From an uncultured Atopobium sp. (GTDB lineage: Bacteria > Actinomycetota > Coriobacteriia > Coriobacteriales > Atopobiaceae), in assembly GCA_946999785.1 (NCBI GenBank), contig CAMQEO010000016.1, positions 1 through 20,211 of the forward strand: DNA of 20,211 bases. The letters run 5' to 3'. This document shows positions 6,973-15,817 of this stretch, piece after piece. The notes under the pieces were generated by a model. That model saw only the letters and a program-made list of their open reading frames with translations, was not told the origin of the DNA and made no database searches. The stretch's first letter is position 1, and each line of letters begins with the position of its first letter. The translations under genes and the position numbers were made by a program.

Positions 6973-7977
6973 TTATGCAGTTAAGAACACCATGATAATA
7001 ATAAGTGCAAAGCCAAATAGCTCACCAGGTGAAAACATCGTACCCATTACCAACGCAGTTGAAATTGTTGCGGCAAGCGGCTCACTTGTTCCTAGCATAA
7101 CGCCTTTAACCGAGCCAACTTCCTTAACACCTTCAAGAAAGAGCGCGTACGCTCCAAACGTTCCTAAAACAACTGTAAAAACAAGATAGAGCGTTCCCGT
7201 TACCCCAAAATAAGGAATAGAATTCCACGGTTGCACATAACATGCAAGCATAAGGCCTGCGCATAAAAATGCAAGACCATTCACGACAAAATTTCCGTAA
7301 CGATTCATAAGCTTAATTGGCTGAATAGCCAAAATCGCAGCAGCAGTTGCGCATGCCATACCCCACGCAAGACCTTCAAGTGGCAGCTTAAGCTGTGTTG
7401 GGTCACCACCTGTTGAAATAAAATATGTTCCAACAACAGCTAAGCACAAACCCCACGCTTCACGGCGGCGTGGCAGGCGCTTATTGGTAACGCAGACATA
7501 GAGCATAACTAAAACCACGCCTAAGTTTTGCAAAATAGTAGCAGTTGCCGAATTGGTCCAAAAGATTGCTTCAAGATACGACACTTGAGAAAGCAAAATC
7601 ACATCAAACGCCATCACGACCATCATGATGAGTGCATGTTTTGAGTGAAGCGCGTCGCGCAGTTGGCGCGGCGTTTGCATATTGGCAAGGCCTAAAAACA
7701 ATATTGCGGTAAAAATTTCGCGCACGCATGCCAGCCACATCGGGCTTACTGCATAGGTATCCATAATAACTTTAGAAAGTGTCGCATTCATACCCCAAAG
7801 ACTTCCACCTAAAAGGGTAAGTACGATACCATACGCCAGTCGATGTTGTGCCTTAAAACGCATAAACGCGGGTTGCAACGTATCTTTATAATAAGACGCA
7901 CGCAAGAGACGCCAACCATGTGACCGATATTCTTCTACATGTTCTGATACAGCATTCACACGCTGACGATTCAACAC
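6973..7977 (-). CDS. EamA/DMT-family membrane transporter
   Basis: 334-aa inner membrane protein with about ten hydrophobic helices in two homologous EamA halves, following a 40-50 residue basic N-terminal segment. Typical features are GGSLWGMNATLSKVIMD at the first helix (about 57-73) and the second-half segment GAYALFLEGVKEVGSVKG with SEPLAATISTALVMGTMFS (about 273-313), the conserved glutamate-proline region of drug/metabolite transporters. The reading frame opens with GTG at 7977; a TTG one codon later (7974) has better spacing from AGGAGG, so the true start may be either. Substrate cannot be told; family members export amino acids, metabolites or drugs. The gene is divergent from the M16C peptidase gene. 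Confidence 0.9.
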   Translation of the reverse strand: MLNRQRVNAVSEHVEEYRSHGWRLLRASYYKDTLQPAFMRFKAQHRLAYGIVLTLLGGSLWGMNATLSKVIMDTYAVSPMWLACVREIFTAILFLGLANMQTPRQLRDALHSKHALIMMVVMAFDVILLSQVSYLEAIFWTNSATATILQNLGVVLVMLYVCVTNKRLPRRREAWGLCLAVVGTYFISTGGDPTQLKLPLEGLAWGMACATAAAILAIQPIKLMNRYGNFVVNGLAFLCAGLMLACYVQPWNSIPYFGVTGTLYLVFTVVLGTFGAYALFLEGVKEVGSVKGVMLGTSEPLAATISTALVMGTMFSPGELFGFALIIIMVFLTA

Positions 7978-8196
7978 TTCCTCCTCTTATGTGCGCGCCG
8001 TCACCAATCACTAAGCGCATATTTTATACAAGATTTTTTATATAAATACGTTTATAAACATATCGTAGTGTTTGCCCGCTTATTCAAATTTTTAACGACC
8101 TTCACAACATTCATATGTGAGGTTCACGAATAATCAGCGGTATGCTTGGCAATCCTGTACAATAACTTCAAAACATACATTCGATAAGGAGTGCAC

Positions 8197-11100
8197 ATGC
8201 ATACCGTTCATGCACACAACCACGCTACTAACCATCAAAATAAATTAGATGCCCATTTGGACACACACCAGTCTGCACAAGATTTTACTCGTCCAATAGC
8301 TGAGCTTACCGTTGGAACAGTCCATCATAATTTTGAGGTTATAGACGTACAAGAACTTTCCGAATTAAACGGATACGCATATATATTTACCCACAAGCCT
8401 TCCAAAGCTCGTGCGCTTTGGATCGCATGCGCCGATAATAATAAGTCGTTTACCATTGGTTTTAAGACACCTCCCACAGACTCAACTGGAGTATTTCACA
8501 TACTTGAGCACTCGGTACTTTGCGGCTCACAAAAGTATCATGTTAAGGAGCCCTTTGTTCACCTGCTTAAAACCAGCATGCAAACGTTTTTAAATGCAAT
8601 GACGTTCCCCGACAAAACCATCTATCCTGTATCAAGTACCAACCAAAAAGACCTCATGAACCTCACCGATATTTATTTAGATGCGGTTTTGCACCCCAAT
8701 ATTTACCATGAGCCTCATATTTTTGAACAAGAAGGCTGGCATCTTGAAGCACAAGATTCGCAAAGTCCATTTTCGTATAACGGAGTTGTTCTTAACGAAA
8801 TGCGAGGAAGCCTATCAAACCCCGATACCATGGCTTATCACAAGCTCAACGAGGCGTTATTCCCCGATACCTGCTATAAATATGTGTCTGGGGGCGATAT
8901 TAACCATATCCCCGATTTAAGCTATGAGGCATTTTTAGACGCACATGCACGTCATTACAAACTTGATAATAGCTACACCATTTTGTATGGCAACTTATCC
9001 ATAGATGCCATGCTTAATAAAATCAACGAACATTTTATGCACGCAGATGGGCGTACACAACAAGCTCCTAACAAGCTAGAGCTTCAAAAGAGTGTTACGC
9101 CCAAGCTCACACAATTTACCATGAAAACAACGCCTGACAATGCGGTTATCAATCTTGGCTATGTGATTGGCACATATCAAGACAGAAACCGCGTTCTGGC
9201 GGCGTCAATCATAAGCGATGTGCTTTGTTCAACTAACGAAAGTCCCTTGAAAAAGGCAGTTTTGGATGCAGGATTAGGCAGCGACGTAAGTTGTGCCGTG
9301 GTAGACGGGTGCTTGCAGCCACAACTCATTTTCCAGCTCAAAGGAGCGCGTCCTCAAAGTGCGCTCAAGTTTCGCGAGCTTATCGAAACAAAGTGCGCGC
9401 AATACGCACAGACAGGACTTGATAAGGCTCGTATTCAAGCAGCACTTTCGCAAACCGAGTTTATCCTACGTGAAGGCGACTGGGATAACTATAGCGACGG
9501 CGTTGCTATTTCAATTCAGGCTCTTAACGGCTGGCTCTATAACGACGCAGCAGCACTTGATTATTTGCGCTATCAGCAGGGCATTGACGAGATGAAGGCA
9601 GGGCTTGAAAACGGCTACTTTGAGAAGCTATTGGAAAGCATTGTATGCAAAAGTACGCATAATGCCGAAGTTGAGCTCATTGCAGTAGCAGATGCGGATA
9701 ATACTGAAGAACAAAAGTTACAAAAACTCAAAGATGAAAGCTCTGATGAAGAAGTTAAGGAGCTGATTGCTCATACGAAGGAGCTTAAACGCCTGCAGGA
9801 AACCCCAGATTCCCCCGATGCGCTGGCAACGTTGCCGCAACTCCACGTAAGCGATATTGACGCGGCGCCCAAAGAAATGCCTGTTCAGCTTGAGCAACAC
9901 CACAATATCTCGTATCTATATCACGATATTGCCACTCATCAAATTGCATATCTGTATGCTTATTTTGACCTGAGCTGCATTGAGTATCGTGACATGTGCT
10001 ATGTGGGCATTTTGCAAGAAGTTCTTGGCAAGCTTTCAACTTCAACGTACAGTGCCAATGAGCTTGATGTAGTATGCGAGCGCGATCTGGGCGAATGTTC
10101 AGCGTTTTGTAGTATATACCATAATTTTAACGACCTCTCAAAGGTTTATCCCTACTTTGTTGTGCATGCAAGTGCACTGAGCGAGAATATCAACCACCTT
10201 ATCGAGTTGCCAAGCGATATTTGGACGAACACACAATTTAGCGAGCTTGATAAGATTAAGTCTTTGCTCACTCAGCGCAAAATAAGCATGGAACAGAGTT
10301 TTATTTCTTCTGGTCATGCATGCGTATCCGAGAGACTTGCATCCAAGCGCGTTGCCAGTGCTGCGTTAGTAGATCAAATTGAAGGCGTTTCTCATTACAT
10401 GTTCTTAAAAGAACTTTTGGACAACTGGGAATCATCAAAACAAATTGTGGCAGAAAAGTTGTCGCAGCTTGCACAAACACTTTTTACCGCAAACAATGTA
10501 CAAGTAAGCTTTACAGGATCAAAAGATGACTATCAGCGTTTTGTAAACCATCGTATGCAATTTGTTGCAGAGAACTCACAAATCGCACGTAAACAAAGGG
10601 ACTCTAAAAATGTATTGAGCATCCCCGCACTTCTTCCACAAAACGAGGCATTTATTATTCCATCGCACGTTAATTTTGTAGGTGCCGATTGCGCAGCTAT
10701 TCATTTTGACGCGCAAACAATTGGTGCTTCACTTATAAGTGCACGTGTTTTGTCGCTTGATTACTTATGGAACAATGTTCGCGTGTTAAGCGGAGCATAT
10801 GGATGTGGATTTACACGCACGGCCTATGGGTATAGCCGCTTTTGGTCATATCGCGACCCTTCTATTGACACAACACTTGCAACCTATGCTAAAAGCTTTG
10901 AATGGTTACGTGCATGGAATCCAACAAAAAGTGAGCTTGAAGGCTATATTGTTTCATGTACAGCATCACTTGACGCGCCGGTTAAGCCCTACGCTCAAGC
11001 ACGCCGACAAGATTCTGAAATTTTAAGTCATAAACCACATAACTGGCAAGAAATGATTCGCACAAGTCAACTTGCGTGTACAAGCAAAGACATACACGAT

Positions 11101-11220
11101 CTTGCAACAAAATGGGTAGACGATGCCCAAAACATGAATGTATGCGTGTTTGGCTCGCAAGAAAGCGTTGACGCATCCGATGTTGTGTTTGATAAGGTGG
11201 TCAAGCTCATCGACGCATAA
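8197..11220 (+). CDS. M16C zinc metallopeptidase (presequence-protease/insulinase type)
   Basis: 1007-aa peptidase of the PreP/Cym1 type, which degrades oligopeptides within a closed two-half chamber; bacterial members are probably cytoplasmic and no signal peptide is seen. The inverted zinc motif HILEH is at 101-105 (ligands His101 and His105, catalytic Glu104) with the third ligand Glu201 in VVLNEMRGSLS, a spacing that fits the M16C subfamily. The region around 480-740 is the M16C-associated middle part, and SYRDP (884-888) in the last domain is typical of the substrate-binding end. ATG at 8197 is chosen because AAGGAG is five bases upstream; a GTG two codons earlier overlaps that site. The first 24 residues hold seven histidines. 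The gene is monocistronic and ends at a strong hairpin. Confidence 0.93.
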   Translation: MHTVHAHNHATNHQNKLDAHLDTHQSAQDFTRPIAELTVGTVHHNFEVIDVQELSELNGYAYIFTHKPSKARALWIACADNNKSFTIGFKTPPTDSTGVFHILEHSVLCGSQKYHVKEPFVHLLKTSMQTFLNAMTFPDKTIYPVSSTNQKDLMNLTDIYLDAVLHPNIYHEPHIFEQEGWHLEAQDSQSPFSYNGVVLNEMRGSLSNPDTMAYHKLNEALFPDTCYKYVSGGDINHIPDLSYEAFLDAHARHYKLDNSYTILYGNLSIDAMLNKINEHFMHADGRTQQAPNKLELQKSVTPKLTQFTMKTTPDNAVINLGYVIGTYQDRNRVLAASIISDVLCSTNESPLKKAVLDAGLGSDVSCAVVDGCLQPQLIFQLKGARPQSALKFRELIETKCAQYAQTGLDKARIQAALSQTEFILREGDWDNYSDGVAISIQALNGWLYNDAAALDYLRYQQGIDEMKAGLENGYFEKLLESIVCKSTHNAEVELIAVADADNTEEQKLQKLKDESSDEEVKELIAHTKELKRLQETPDSPDALATLPQLHVSDIDAAPKEMPVQLEQHHNISYLYHDIATHQIAYLYAYFDLSCIEYRDMCYVGILQEVLGKLSTSTYSANELDVVCERDLGECSAFCSIYHNFNDLSKVYPYFVVHASALSENINHLIELPSDIWTNTQFSELDKIKSLLTQRKISMEQSFISSGHACVSERLASKRVASAALVDQIEGVSHYMFLKELLDNWESSKQIVAEKLSQLAQTLFTANNVQVSFTGSKDDYQRFVNHRMQFVAENSQIARKQRDSKNVLSIPALLPQNEAFIIPSHVNFVGADCAAIHFDAQTIGASLISARVLSLDYLWNNVRVLSGAYGCGFTRTAYGYSRFWSYRDPSIDTTLATYAKSFEWLRAWNPTKSELEGYIVSCTASLDAPVKPYAQARRQDSEILSHKPHNWQEMIRTSQLACTSKDIHDLATKWVDDAQNMNVCVFGSQESVDASDVVFDKVVKLIDA

Positions 11221-11269
11221 ACGCATATAAACTTATATAGTTAAACTCAATACAATAAACGAGTTTTAA

Positions 11270-11314
11270 AAACCTACTTAAGCCAAACCACATGTGCTTA
11301 GGTAGGTTTATTTT
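11270..11314. terminator. Terminator between the M16C peptidase gene and nrdG (probably bidirectional)
   Basis: A 14-bp stem with one G-U pair is formed by AAACCTACTTAAGC (11270-11283) and GCTTAGGTAGGTTT (11296-11309), followed by ATTTT. On the minus strand the stem ends in a TTTTT run, so it can serve the convergent nrdG transcript as well. Confidence 0.85.
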
Positions 11315-11394
11315 GAGCTCAGAAGATGGTTATTTTTGTGCTTCGTATAAAACGTCACAGCACAACGCAACAGTACAACGTCGCAGCACGCGCG

Positions 11395-11943
11395 CTAATC
11401 CCAGGTGTGCGAGTCAAAAAGCTGATCATCATGCCACAAAATAACGCGATTTTGCTCTAAAGATTGAGGAACATCTATTAAACGTTGATTGGCTGAACCT
11501 CTAAATCTCAGCGTTATATCTTTTTGTGCTTGAATAAAAGGGCCGTCAACTAAAACATCAAGCGTTTTAAGGATTCTCATGGTAAAAGGCGTATATTGAC
11601 AACCTCCAGGCATAAGCTGATCCCAGGTGTGACCGGTATACATCCATATACTTTTTTTAGGAAACAGATTGCGAACGCGCTCCATGAAGTCTACCAAACC
11701 CTCTTGATTCTCGGGCTCGGTGGGTTCTCCTCCCAAAACCGATAAACCGTCTATGTACACCGGCTTTAAGCTTTCGATAATAGTATCTTCAACGTCTTTG
11801 GTAAATGGAGTTCCCGCATGAAAGTTCCACGCTGCTTCATTAAAGCAAAACGGACAATGCAAACGACAGCCAGAAACAAACAAAACGGTTCTTACGCCAG
11901 TACCATTGGCAACATCGCAATATTTAATGGTGGCGTAATTCAC
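11395..11943 (-). CDS. nrdG: Anaerobic ribonucleoside-triphosphate reductase activating protein NrdG
   Basis: 182-aa radical SAM activase that generates the glycyl radical on NrdD. The iron-sulfur motif CxxxCxxC is at Cys26, Cys30 and Cys33 (GCRLHCPFC), preceded by the N-terminal NGTGVRTVLFVSG that is typical of this family, with SVLGGEPTEPEN (about 68-79) as the SAM-binding GGEP motif. The length is normal. The start codon is GTG at 11943 with AGGA about seven bases upstream. It lies 277 bases downstream of nrdD on the same strand, an unusually wide gap for this pair, and the gap holds two hairpins. It should be expressed together with nrdD. Confidence 0.95.
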   Translation of the reverse strand: MNYATIKYCDVANGTGVRTVLFVSGCRLHCPFCFNEAAWNFHAGTPFTKDVEDTIIESLKPVYIDGLSVLGGEPTEPENQEGLVDFMERVRNLFPKKSIWMYTGHTWDQLMPGGCQYTPFTMRILKTLDVLVDGPFIQAQKDITLRFRGSANQRLIDVPQSLEQNRVILWHDDQLFDSHTWD

Positions 11944-12116
11944 ATTCGTTCCTGTTCACTACATACCTACATCTTGTAGAAAGCATCGTTTACATCTCAC
12001 GATTACATGTCCGCATGCAAAATCAAAGCACGGAGCACACCAGCGCAATAACAAAGCATGTTCTTCGCTCAAAGGCAAGGTTTACACCCTACCCAAAGAC
12101 ACGTTCAACTGACAAA

Positions 12117-12135
12117 ACGCTTTAAGACAAAGCGT
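12117..12135 (-). repeat. Hairpin in the nrdD-nrdG gap
   Basis: ACGCTTT (12117-12123) and AAAGCGT (12129-12135) form a perfect 7-bp hairpin with a 5-base loop. On the transcribed minus strand it is followed by TTTGTC, so it is a weak terminator at best. It lies about 175 bases upstream of the nrdG start. Confidence 0.4.
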
Positions 12136-12173
12136 GAAGGTGTCTACCTCTCCCCACTCCAACATATATAAAT

Positions 12174-12210
12174 ATCCCTCCCAACAACACTCATGCGTCT
12201 TAGGAGGGAT
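12174..12210 (-). terminator. Hairpin just after nrdD (weak terminator or attenuator before nrdG)
   Basis: ATCCCTCC (12174-12181) and GGAGGGAT (12203-12210) form a perfect GC-rich 8-bp stem with a 21-base loop, starting 10 bases after the nrdD stop on the minus strand. It is followed by ATTTATATAT rather than a clean T-run. It may reduce read-through into nrdG or protect the 3' end of the nrdD message. Confidence 0.5.
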
Positions 12211-12220
12211 TGTCATGTGT

Positions 12221-14443
12221 TTATAAGTGTAACACGCGATCTTTTATCTCTTGCGTACGACCTTGATTCCAGAACTGTGTTCCAATATATCCGCAAGTAC
12301 GACGTGCAACATTCATTTTAGTTTGGTCTCTATTCTTGCAGTTGGGACATTCCCAAATGAGTTTTCCGTCATCTTCTTTGATTTGGATTTCCCCATCGTA
12401 ACCACAATTTTGGCAATAGTCGCTTTTGGTATTAAGTTCGGCATACATAATATTTTCGTAAATATACTGAATTACACGAATAACAGCTTCCAAATTGTCT
12501 TGCAAGTTAGGAACCTCAACATAAGAGATTGCTCCTCCTGGCGACAAACGTTGAAATTCGCTTTCAAATTTAAGCTTAGTAAACGCATCAATTTTCTCAC
12601 GAACATTAACATGGTACGAATTAGTAACATATCCATGATCGGTAATGCCTTTAATAACACCAAATCGCTTCTGAAGTGCTTTTGCAAACTTGTACGTAGT
12701 AGATTCAAGTGGCGTACCGTAAAGCGAGTAGTCGATATTTTCTGCTTGTTTCCATTCGTCGCACTTATCATCCATACGCTGCATAACCGCAAGTGCAAAA
12801 GGAGTTGCCTCTTTATCGGTGTGACTGTGCCCGGTCATATATTTAACGCATTCATACAAACCAGCATATCCCAGCGAAATAGTAGAATATCCATCGTAGA
12901 GCAGCTTATCTATAACTTCACCTTTTTTAAGACGAGCAAGCGCTCCATATTGCCACAAGATAGGCGCCGCATCTGAAAGCGTTCCACAGAGGCGATCGTG
13001 ACGGCAACGAAGCGCGCGGTGGCAAAGCTCCAAACGCTCGTCAAATATCTTCCAGAACTTGTCCATATCGCCGCCTGAAGAAAGTGCAACGTCAGGAAGG
13101 TTGATAGTTACAACTCCTTGATTAAAGCGTCCATAATACTTTGGCTTACCCTCAACATAGTTTTGGGCATTGGCAATGTTGTTGTAGCCACCTTTGGAAC
13201 GATCGGGCGTTAAAAATGAACGACATCCCATGCAGGTAAACACATCTCCATGTCCCACTTTTTCACCTGTAGAGAGCTTATACTCGCGCATTTTTTTCTC
13301 AGAAATGTAATCTGGAACTAAACGACGTGCAGAACACTTTGCAGCTAATTTTGTAAGATAGAAATATGGATCGTCTTCATGGATATTGTCGTCTTCAAGC
13401 ACATAAATCAACTTAGGGAATGCAGGAGTAATCCATACGCCTGCCTCATTCTTTACGCCTTGATAGCGTTGCTTGAGCATTTCTTCAATACACAGCGCCA
13501 AGTCTTTCTTTTCTTGCTCGTTGCGCGCCTCGTTAAGATACATAAATACGGTAATAAAGGGCGCTTGACCATTGGTAGTCATAAGCGTAACAACTTGATA
13601 CTGAATAGTTTGCACACCACGTGAAACCTCTTCACGCAGGCGCTTTTCAACCAAATCGTTAACTTTATCTTCATTGGGTTGAGCCCCAATAAGTTCAAGC
13701 TCGGCTAATACCTGACCACGTATTTTTTTACGAGATACCTCAATAAAAGGTGCTAAATGAGCAAGGGAGATTGACTGACCGCCATATTGTGACGATGCAA
13801 CTTGAGCTATAATCTGCGTTGCAATGTTGCAAGCAGTAGAAAAGCTGTGTGGTTTTTCGATCATAGTTCCCGAAATAACCGTACCGTTTTGCAGCATGTC
13901 ATCAAGGTTAACCAAATCGCAGTTGTGCATGTGCTGAGCATAATAATCAGCATCATGAAAATGGATGAGTCCATCTTTATGCGCTTGGGCAACATCTTGT
14001 GGCAACAGCTCACGCATTGCCAAGTCTTTTGAAACTTCTCCTGCCATATAATCGCGCTGAACCGAAACAACGGAAGGGTTCTTGTTGGAGTTTTCTTGCT
14101 TAACTTCTTCGTTATTTGATTCAATAAGTGACAAGATGGTGTCATCGGTAGTATTGCGGTGACGCTTTTGTGCTTGTAAGTAGCGATAAATGATGTATTT
14201 ACGTGCAACACTAAAATGGTTAAGCGCCATAATTTGGTCTTCAACCATATCCTGAATTTCTTCAACCGTAACGGTATGACCAGCATTTTTGCACAGATCT
14301 TCTACGTTAAGAGAAGCAAAGGTAATCTCGCGCTCGGTTAAGCGCTCGTCTTCGGGGACTTCTTTATTAGCTGCAGAAATAGCGTTTATGATTTTGTGAA
14401 GGTTAAACTCCACCTCAGAACCATTGCGCTTAATAATCTTCAT
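12221..14443 (-). CDS. nrdD: Anaerobic (class III) ribonucleoside-triphosphate reductase NrdD
   Basis: 740-aa oxygen-sensitive glycyl radical enzyme that reduces ribonucleoside triphosphates to deoxyribonucleotides in the absence of air. An N-terminal ATP cone (about 1-95, starting MKIIKRNGSEVEFNLHKI) carries the allosteric activity site. The C-terminal zinc site uses Cys677, Cys680, Cys699 and Cys702 (CQNC and CPNC), and the glycyl radical motif RRTCGYIG places the radical at Gly718. Length is normal for NrdD. The ATG at 14443 has GAGGAG six bases upstream. The activase gene nrdG follows on the same strand. Tandem NrdR-box-like sites lie about 90-140 bases upstream of the start, suggesting repression by NrdR when dATP/ATP is high. 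Having this enzyme indicates growth without oxygen. Confidence 0.97.
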   Translation of the reverse strand: MKIIKRNGSEVEFNLHKIINAISAANKEVPEDERLTEREITFASLNVEDLCKNAGHTVTVEEIQDMVEDQIMALNHFSVARKYIIYRYLQAQKRHRNTTDDTILSLIESNNEEVKQENSNKNPSVVSVQRDYMAGEVSKDLAMRELLPQDVAQAHKDGLIHFHDADYYAQHMHNCDLVNLDDMLQNGTVISGTMIEKPHSFSTACNIATQIIAQVASSQYGGQSISLAHLAPFIEVSRKKIRGQVLAELELIGAQPNEDKVNDLVEKRLREEVSRGVQTIQYQVVTLMTTNGQAPFITVFMYLNEARNEQEKKDLALCIEEMLKQRYQGVKNEAGVWITPAFPKLIYVLEDDNIHEDDPYFYLTKLAAKCSARRLVPDYISEKKMREYKLSTGEKVGHGDVFTCMGCRSFLTPDRSKGGYNNIANAQNYVEGKPKYYGRFNQGVVTINLPDVALSSGGDMDKFWKIFDERLELCHRALRCRHDRLCGTLSDAAPILWQYGALARLKKGEVIDKLLYDGYSTISLGYAGLYECVKYMTGHSHTDKEATPFALAVMQRMDDKCDEWKQAENIDYSLYGTPLESTTYKFAKALQKRFGVIKGITDHGYVTNSYHVNVREKIDAFTKLKFESEFQRLSPGGAISYVEVPNLQDNLEAVIRVIQYIYENIMYAELNTKSDYCQNCGYDGEIQIKEDDGKLIWECPNCKNRDQTKMNVARRTCGYIGTQFWNQGRTQEIKDRVLHL

Positions 14444-14533
14444 GATTGCTCCTCAACGCAAAAAATAAAAGTTTATGTACATTAAAATTTGCACAGACTC
14501 ATAAGGTATGCTTTGTGTGCGTGTTCTATCTTG

Positions 14534-14581
14534 CCACAACCTGTAGTGTTAATGCAAGCAAAATTCCCCAATATCTTGTGA
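14534..14581 (-). promoter_or_regulatory. Tandem NrdR-box-like operator upstream of nrdD
   Basis: Two 16-bp sites resemble the NrdR consensus acaCwAtATaTwGtgt: CCACAACCTGTAGTGT (14534-14549) and CCCCAATATCTTGTGA (14566-14581), each agreeing at about 12 of 16 positions by my count. Their starts are 32 bp apart, three helical turns, which is the known arrangement of NrdR-box pairs. Position in front of a ribonucleotide reductase gene supports the call. Confidence 0.6.
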
Positions 14582-14894
14582 ATTTTTCTTTATTTTGGGT
14601 CTTGACAAACAGGGCTTATATGGAAGTTGCTGTTCAATGCTTATAATTTGATCGTTCGCATACACAACGCCAGAAAAAATTTACAGAGTAACCATATTCA
14701 ACATGGCTATATTCAAAGTAAGCACATTTCATCTAACCACTGAACCTACCTTTTGATTATTCTTATGTACAAACTTTGACGATATGGGCATATCTATCAC
14801 ATGTCACAGATGTTCTGTATGATAAAAGCGCTTGTCATACTATTACATACTATACGCCAGCTTATAAAATTACAAAAAGCACGACGTAGCACCA
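14582..14894. other. Divergent intergenic region between nrdD and the HAD phosphatase gene
   Basis: No coding sequence is supported in this AT-rich stretch, which must contain the divergent promoters of nrdD (leftward) and of the HAD gene (rightward). A TTGACA (about 14602-14607) and a TATAAT on the plus strand near 14640-14646 are present but not at promoter spacing from each other. I can not place either promoter with confidence. Confidence 0.5.
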
Positions 14895-14913
14895 ATCGTA
14901 GATTGCCTACGAT
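14895..14913 (+). promoter_or_regulatory. Leader hairpin next to the HAD gene ribosome binding site
   Basis: ATCGTAG (14895-14901) and CTACGAT (14907-14913) form a perfect 7-bp hairpin with a 5-base loop, ending exactly where the AAAGGAG ribosome binding site begins. It might affect translation or message stability. Confidence 0.4.
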
Positions 14914-14925
14914 AAAGGAGAATTC

Positions 14926-15717
14926 GTGAAACCTTGGAAAAAACTTTCGGGTATTAAAGCGGCTTTTTTTGATGTAGACGGAACACTGTTTAGCCATACA
15001 ACCAATAGTGAACCTGCCTCCGCAATTCATGCTGTTAAAGAGCTCAAACGCCACGGCATTATGCCCATTTTGGCAACAGGCAGACCAACGTACATGCTTG
15101 ATATTATAGACGCCACTCCATTTGAGGCCGCCATTACCATTAACGGACAATATTGTTATGCACAAGATAAAGTTTTATATTCATGTCCTATTAGCAAGCA
15201 TGATATAGAAATTGTTGTTGCCCAAGTTAAACAGGGTTTATATTCTTGCCAATTTCAAGAACTTGATTGTTATTATGTGAATGACCGCAGCCAGCGTGTT
15301 ATAGATATGGAGCAGTTTGTCAACCAGCATTACGAAATTCGCGATGTATCACGTGCGCTTACGCACGACGTCTTTCAGCTGAACGCCTATCTTTACCCAG
15401 GCGAAGAACATATCATCTTTGACAAAACACATGACTTAAAATATGCGCGTTGGGCTGATAAGTTTATTGATGTTATGCCTTGCGAAGGCGGAAAATCCAA
15501 AGGCGCGCGCATTATGCTTGAACATTTTAATTTGAGTGCCGACCAAGTTATCTGCTTTGGTGATGGTGGCAACGATATAGGTATTTTTGACGTATGCGCA
15601 CATAGCGTGGCTATGGGAAATGCTCAAGATTGTATTAAAGATAAAAGCGAATTCATCACGCATGATATTGATGACGATGGTATTTATTTTGCGTGCAAAC
15701 AGCTAGGGCTTATCTAA
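14926..15717 (+). CDS. Cof-type HAD-superfamily sugar/metabolite phosphatase
   Basis: 263-aa cytoplasmic phosphatase of HAD subfamily IIB. All four motifs are present: motif I FFDVDGTLF with nucleophile Asp16 and Asp18, motif II ATGR with Thr51, motif III Lys190 in GGKSKG, and motif IV FGDGGND with Asp213 and Asp217. The C2-type cap lies between about residues 80 and 180. The start codon is GTG at 14926, fixed by AAAGGAG five bases upstream. Length is normal for the family. Substrate is unknown; Cof-like enzymes act on small phosphorylated metabolites such as sugar phosphates, pyridoxal phosphate or flavin mononucleotide. It is followed after 100 bases by the DUF711 gene on the same strand, but no functional tie is evident. 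Confidence 0.93.
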   Translation: MKPWKKLSGIKAAFFDVDGTLFSHTTNSEPASAIHAVKELKRHGIMPILATGRPTYMLDIIDATPFEAAITINGQYCYAQDKVLYSCPISKHDIEIVVAQVKQGLYSCQFQELDCYYVNDRSQRVIDMEQFVNQHYEIRDVSRALTHDVFQLNAYLYPGEEHIIFDKTHDLKYARWADKFIDVMPCEGGKSKGARIMLEHFNLSADQVICFGDGGNDIGIFDVCAHSVAMGNAQDCIKDKSEFITHDIDDDGIYFACKQLGLI

Positions 15718-15719
15718 TC

Positions 15720-15747
15720 GTGCGCAAGAAACAACTACCATGCGCAC
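15720..15747. repeat. Inverted repeat between the HAD and DUF711 genes
   Basis: GTGCGCA (15720-15726) and TGCGCAC (15741-15747) form a 7-bp GC-rich inverted repeat with a 14-base gap, beginning three bases after the HAD stop codon. No T-run follows on either strand. It could stabilise the 3' end of the HAD message. Confidence 0.4.
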
Positions 15748-15817
15748 AAACCAAGGTGCGTGAGTTATAGTAAAACATAAACATAGTACGCTTATAGTAT
15801 GGGAGGAAATATACGCC

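Noticed and set aside
12001..12060. Very short leftward frame of 18 codons in the nrdD-nrdG gap
   Set aside because: Too short, with only a poor upstream purine stretch; not distinguishable from chance.
12251..12976. 241-codon rightward frame opposite nrdD
   Set aside because: It is antisense to the conserved C-terminal part of NrdD, including the zinc and glycyl radical motifs; the translation shows no family features.
14446..14646. 66-codon rightward frame in the nrdD upstream region
   Set aside because: It runs through the NrdR-box pair, has no ribosome binding site and low-complexity, Cys-rich translation typical of chance.
14797..15165. 122-codon leftward frame overlapping the HAD gene start
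   Set aside because: It is antisense to HAD motifs I and II and lacks a ribosome binding site.
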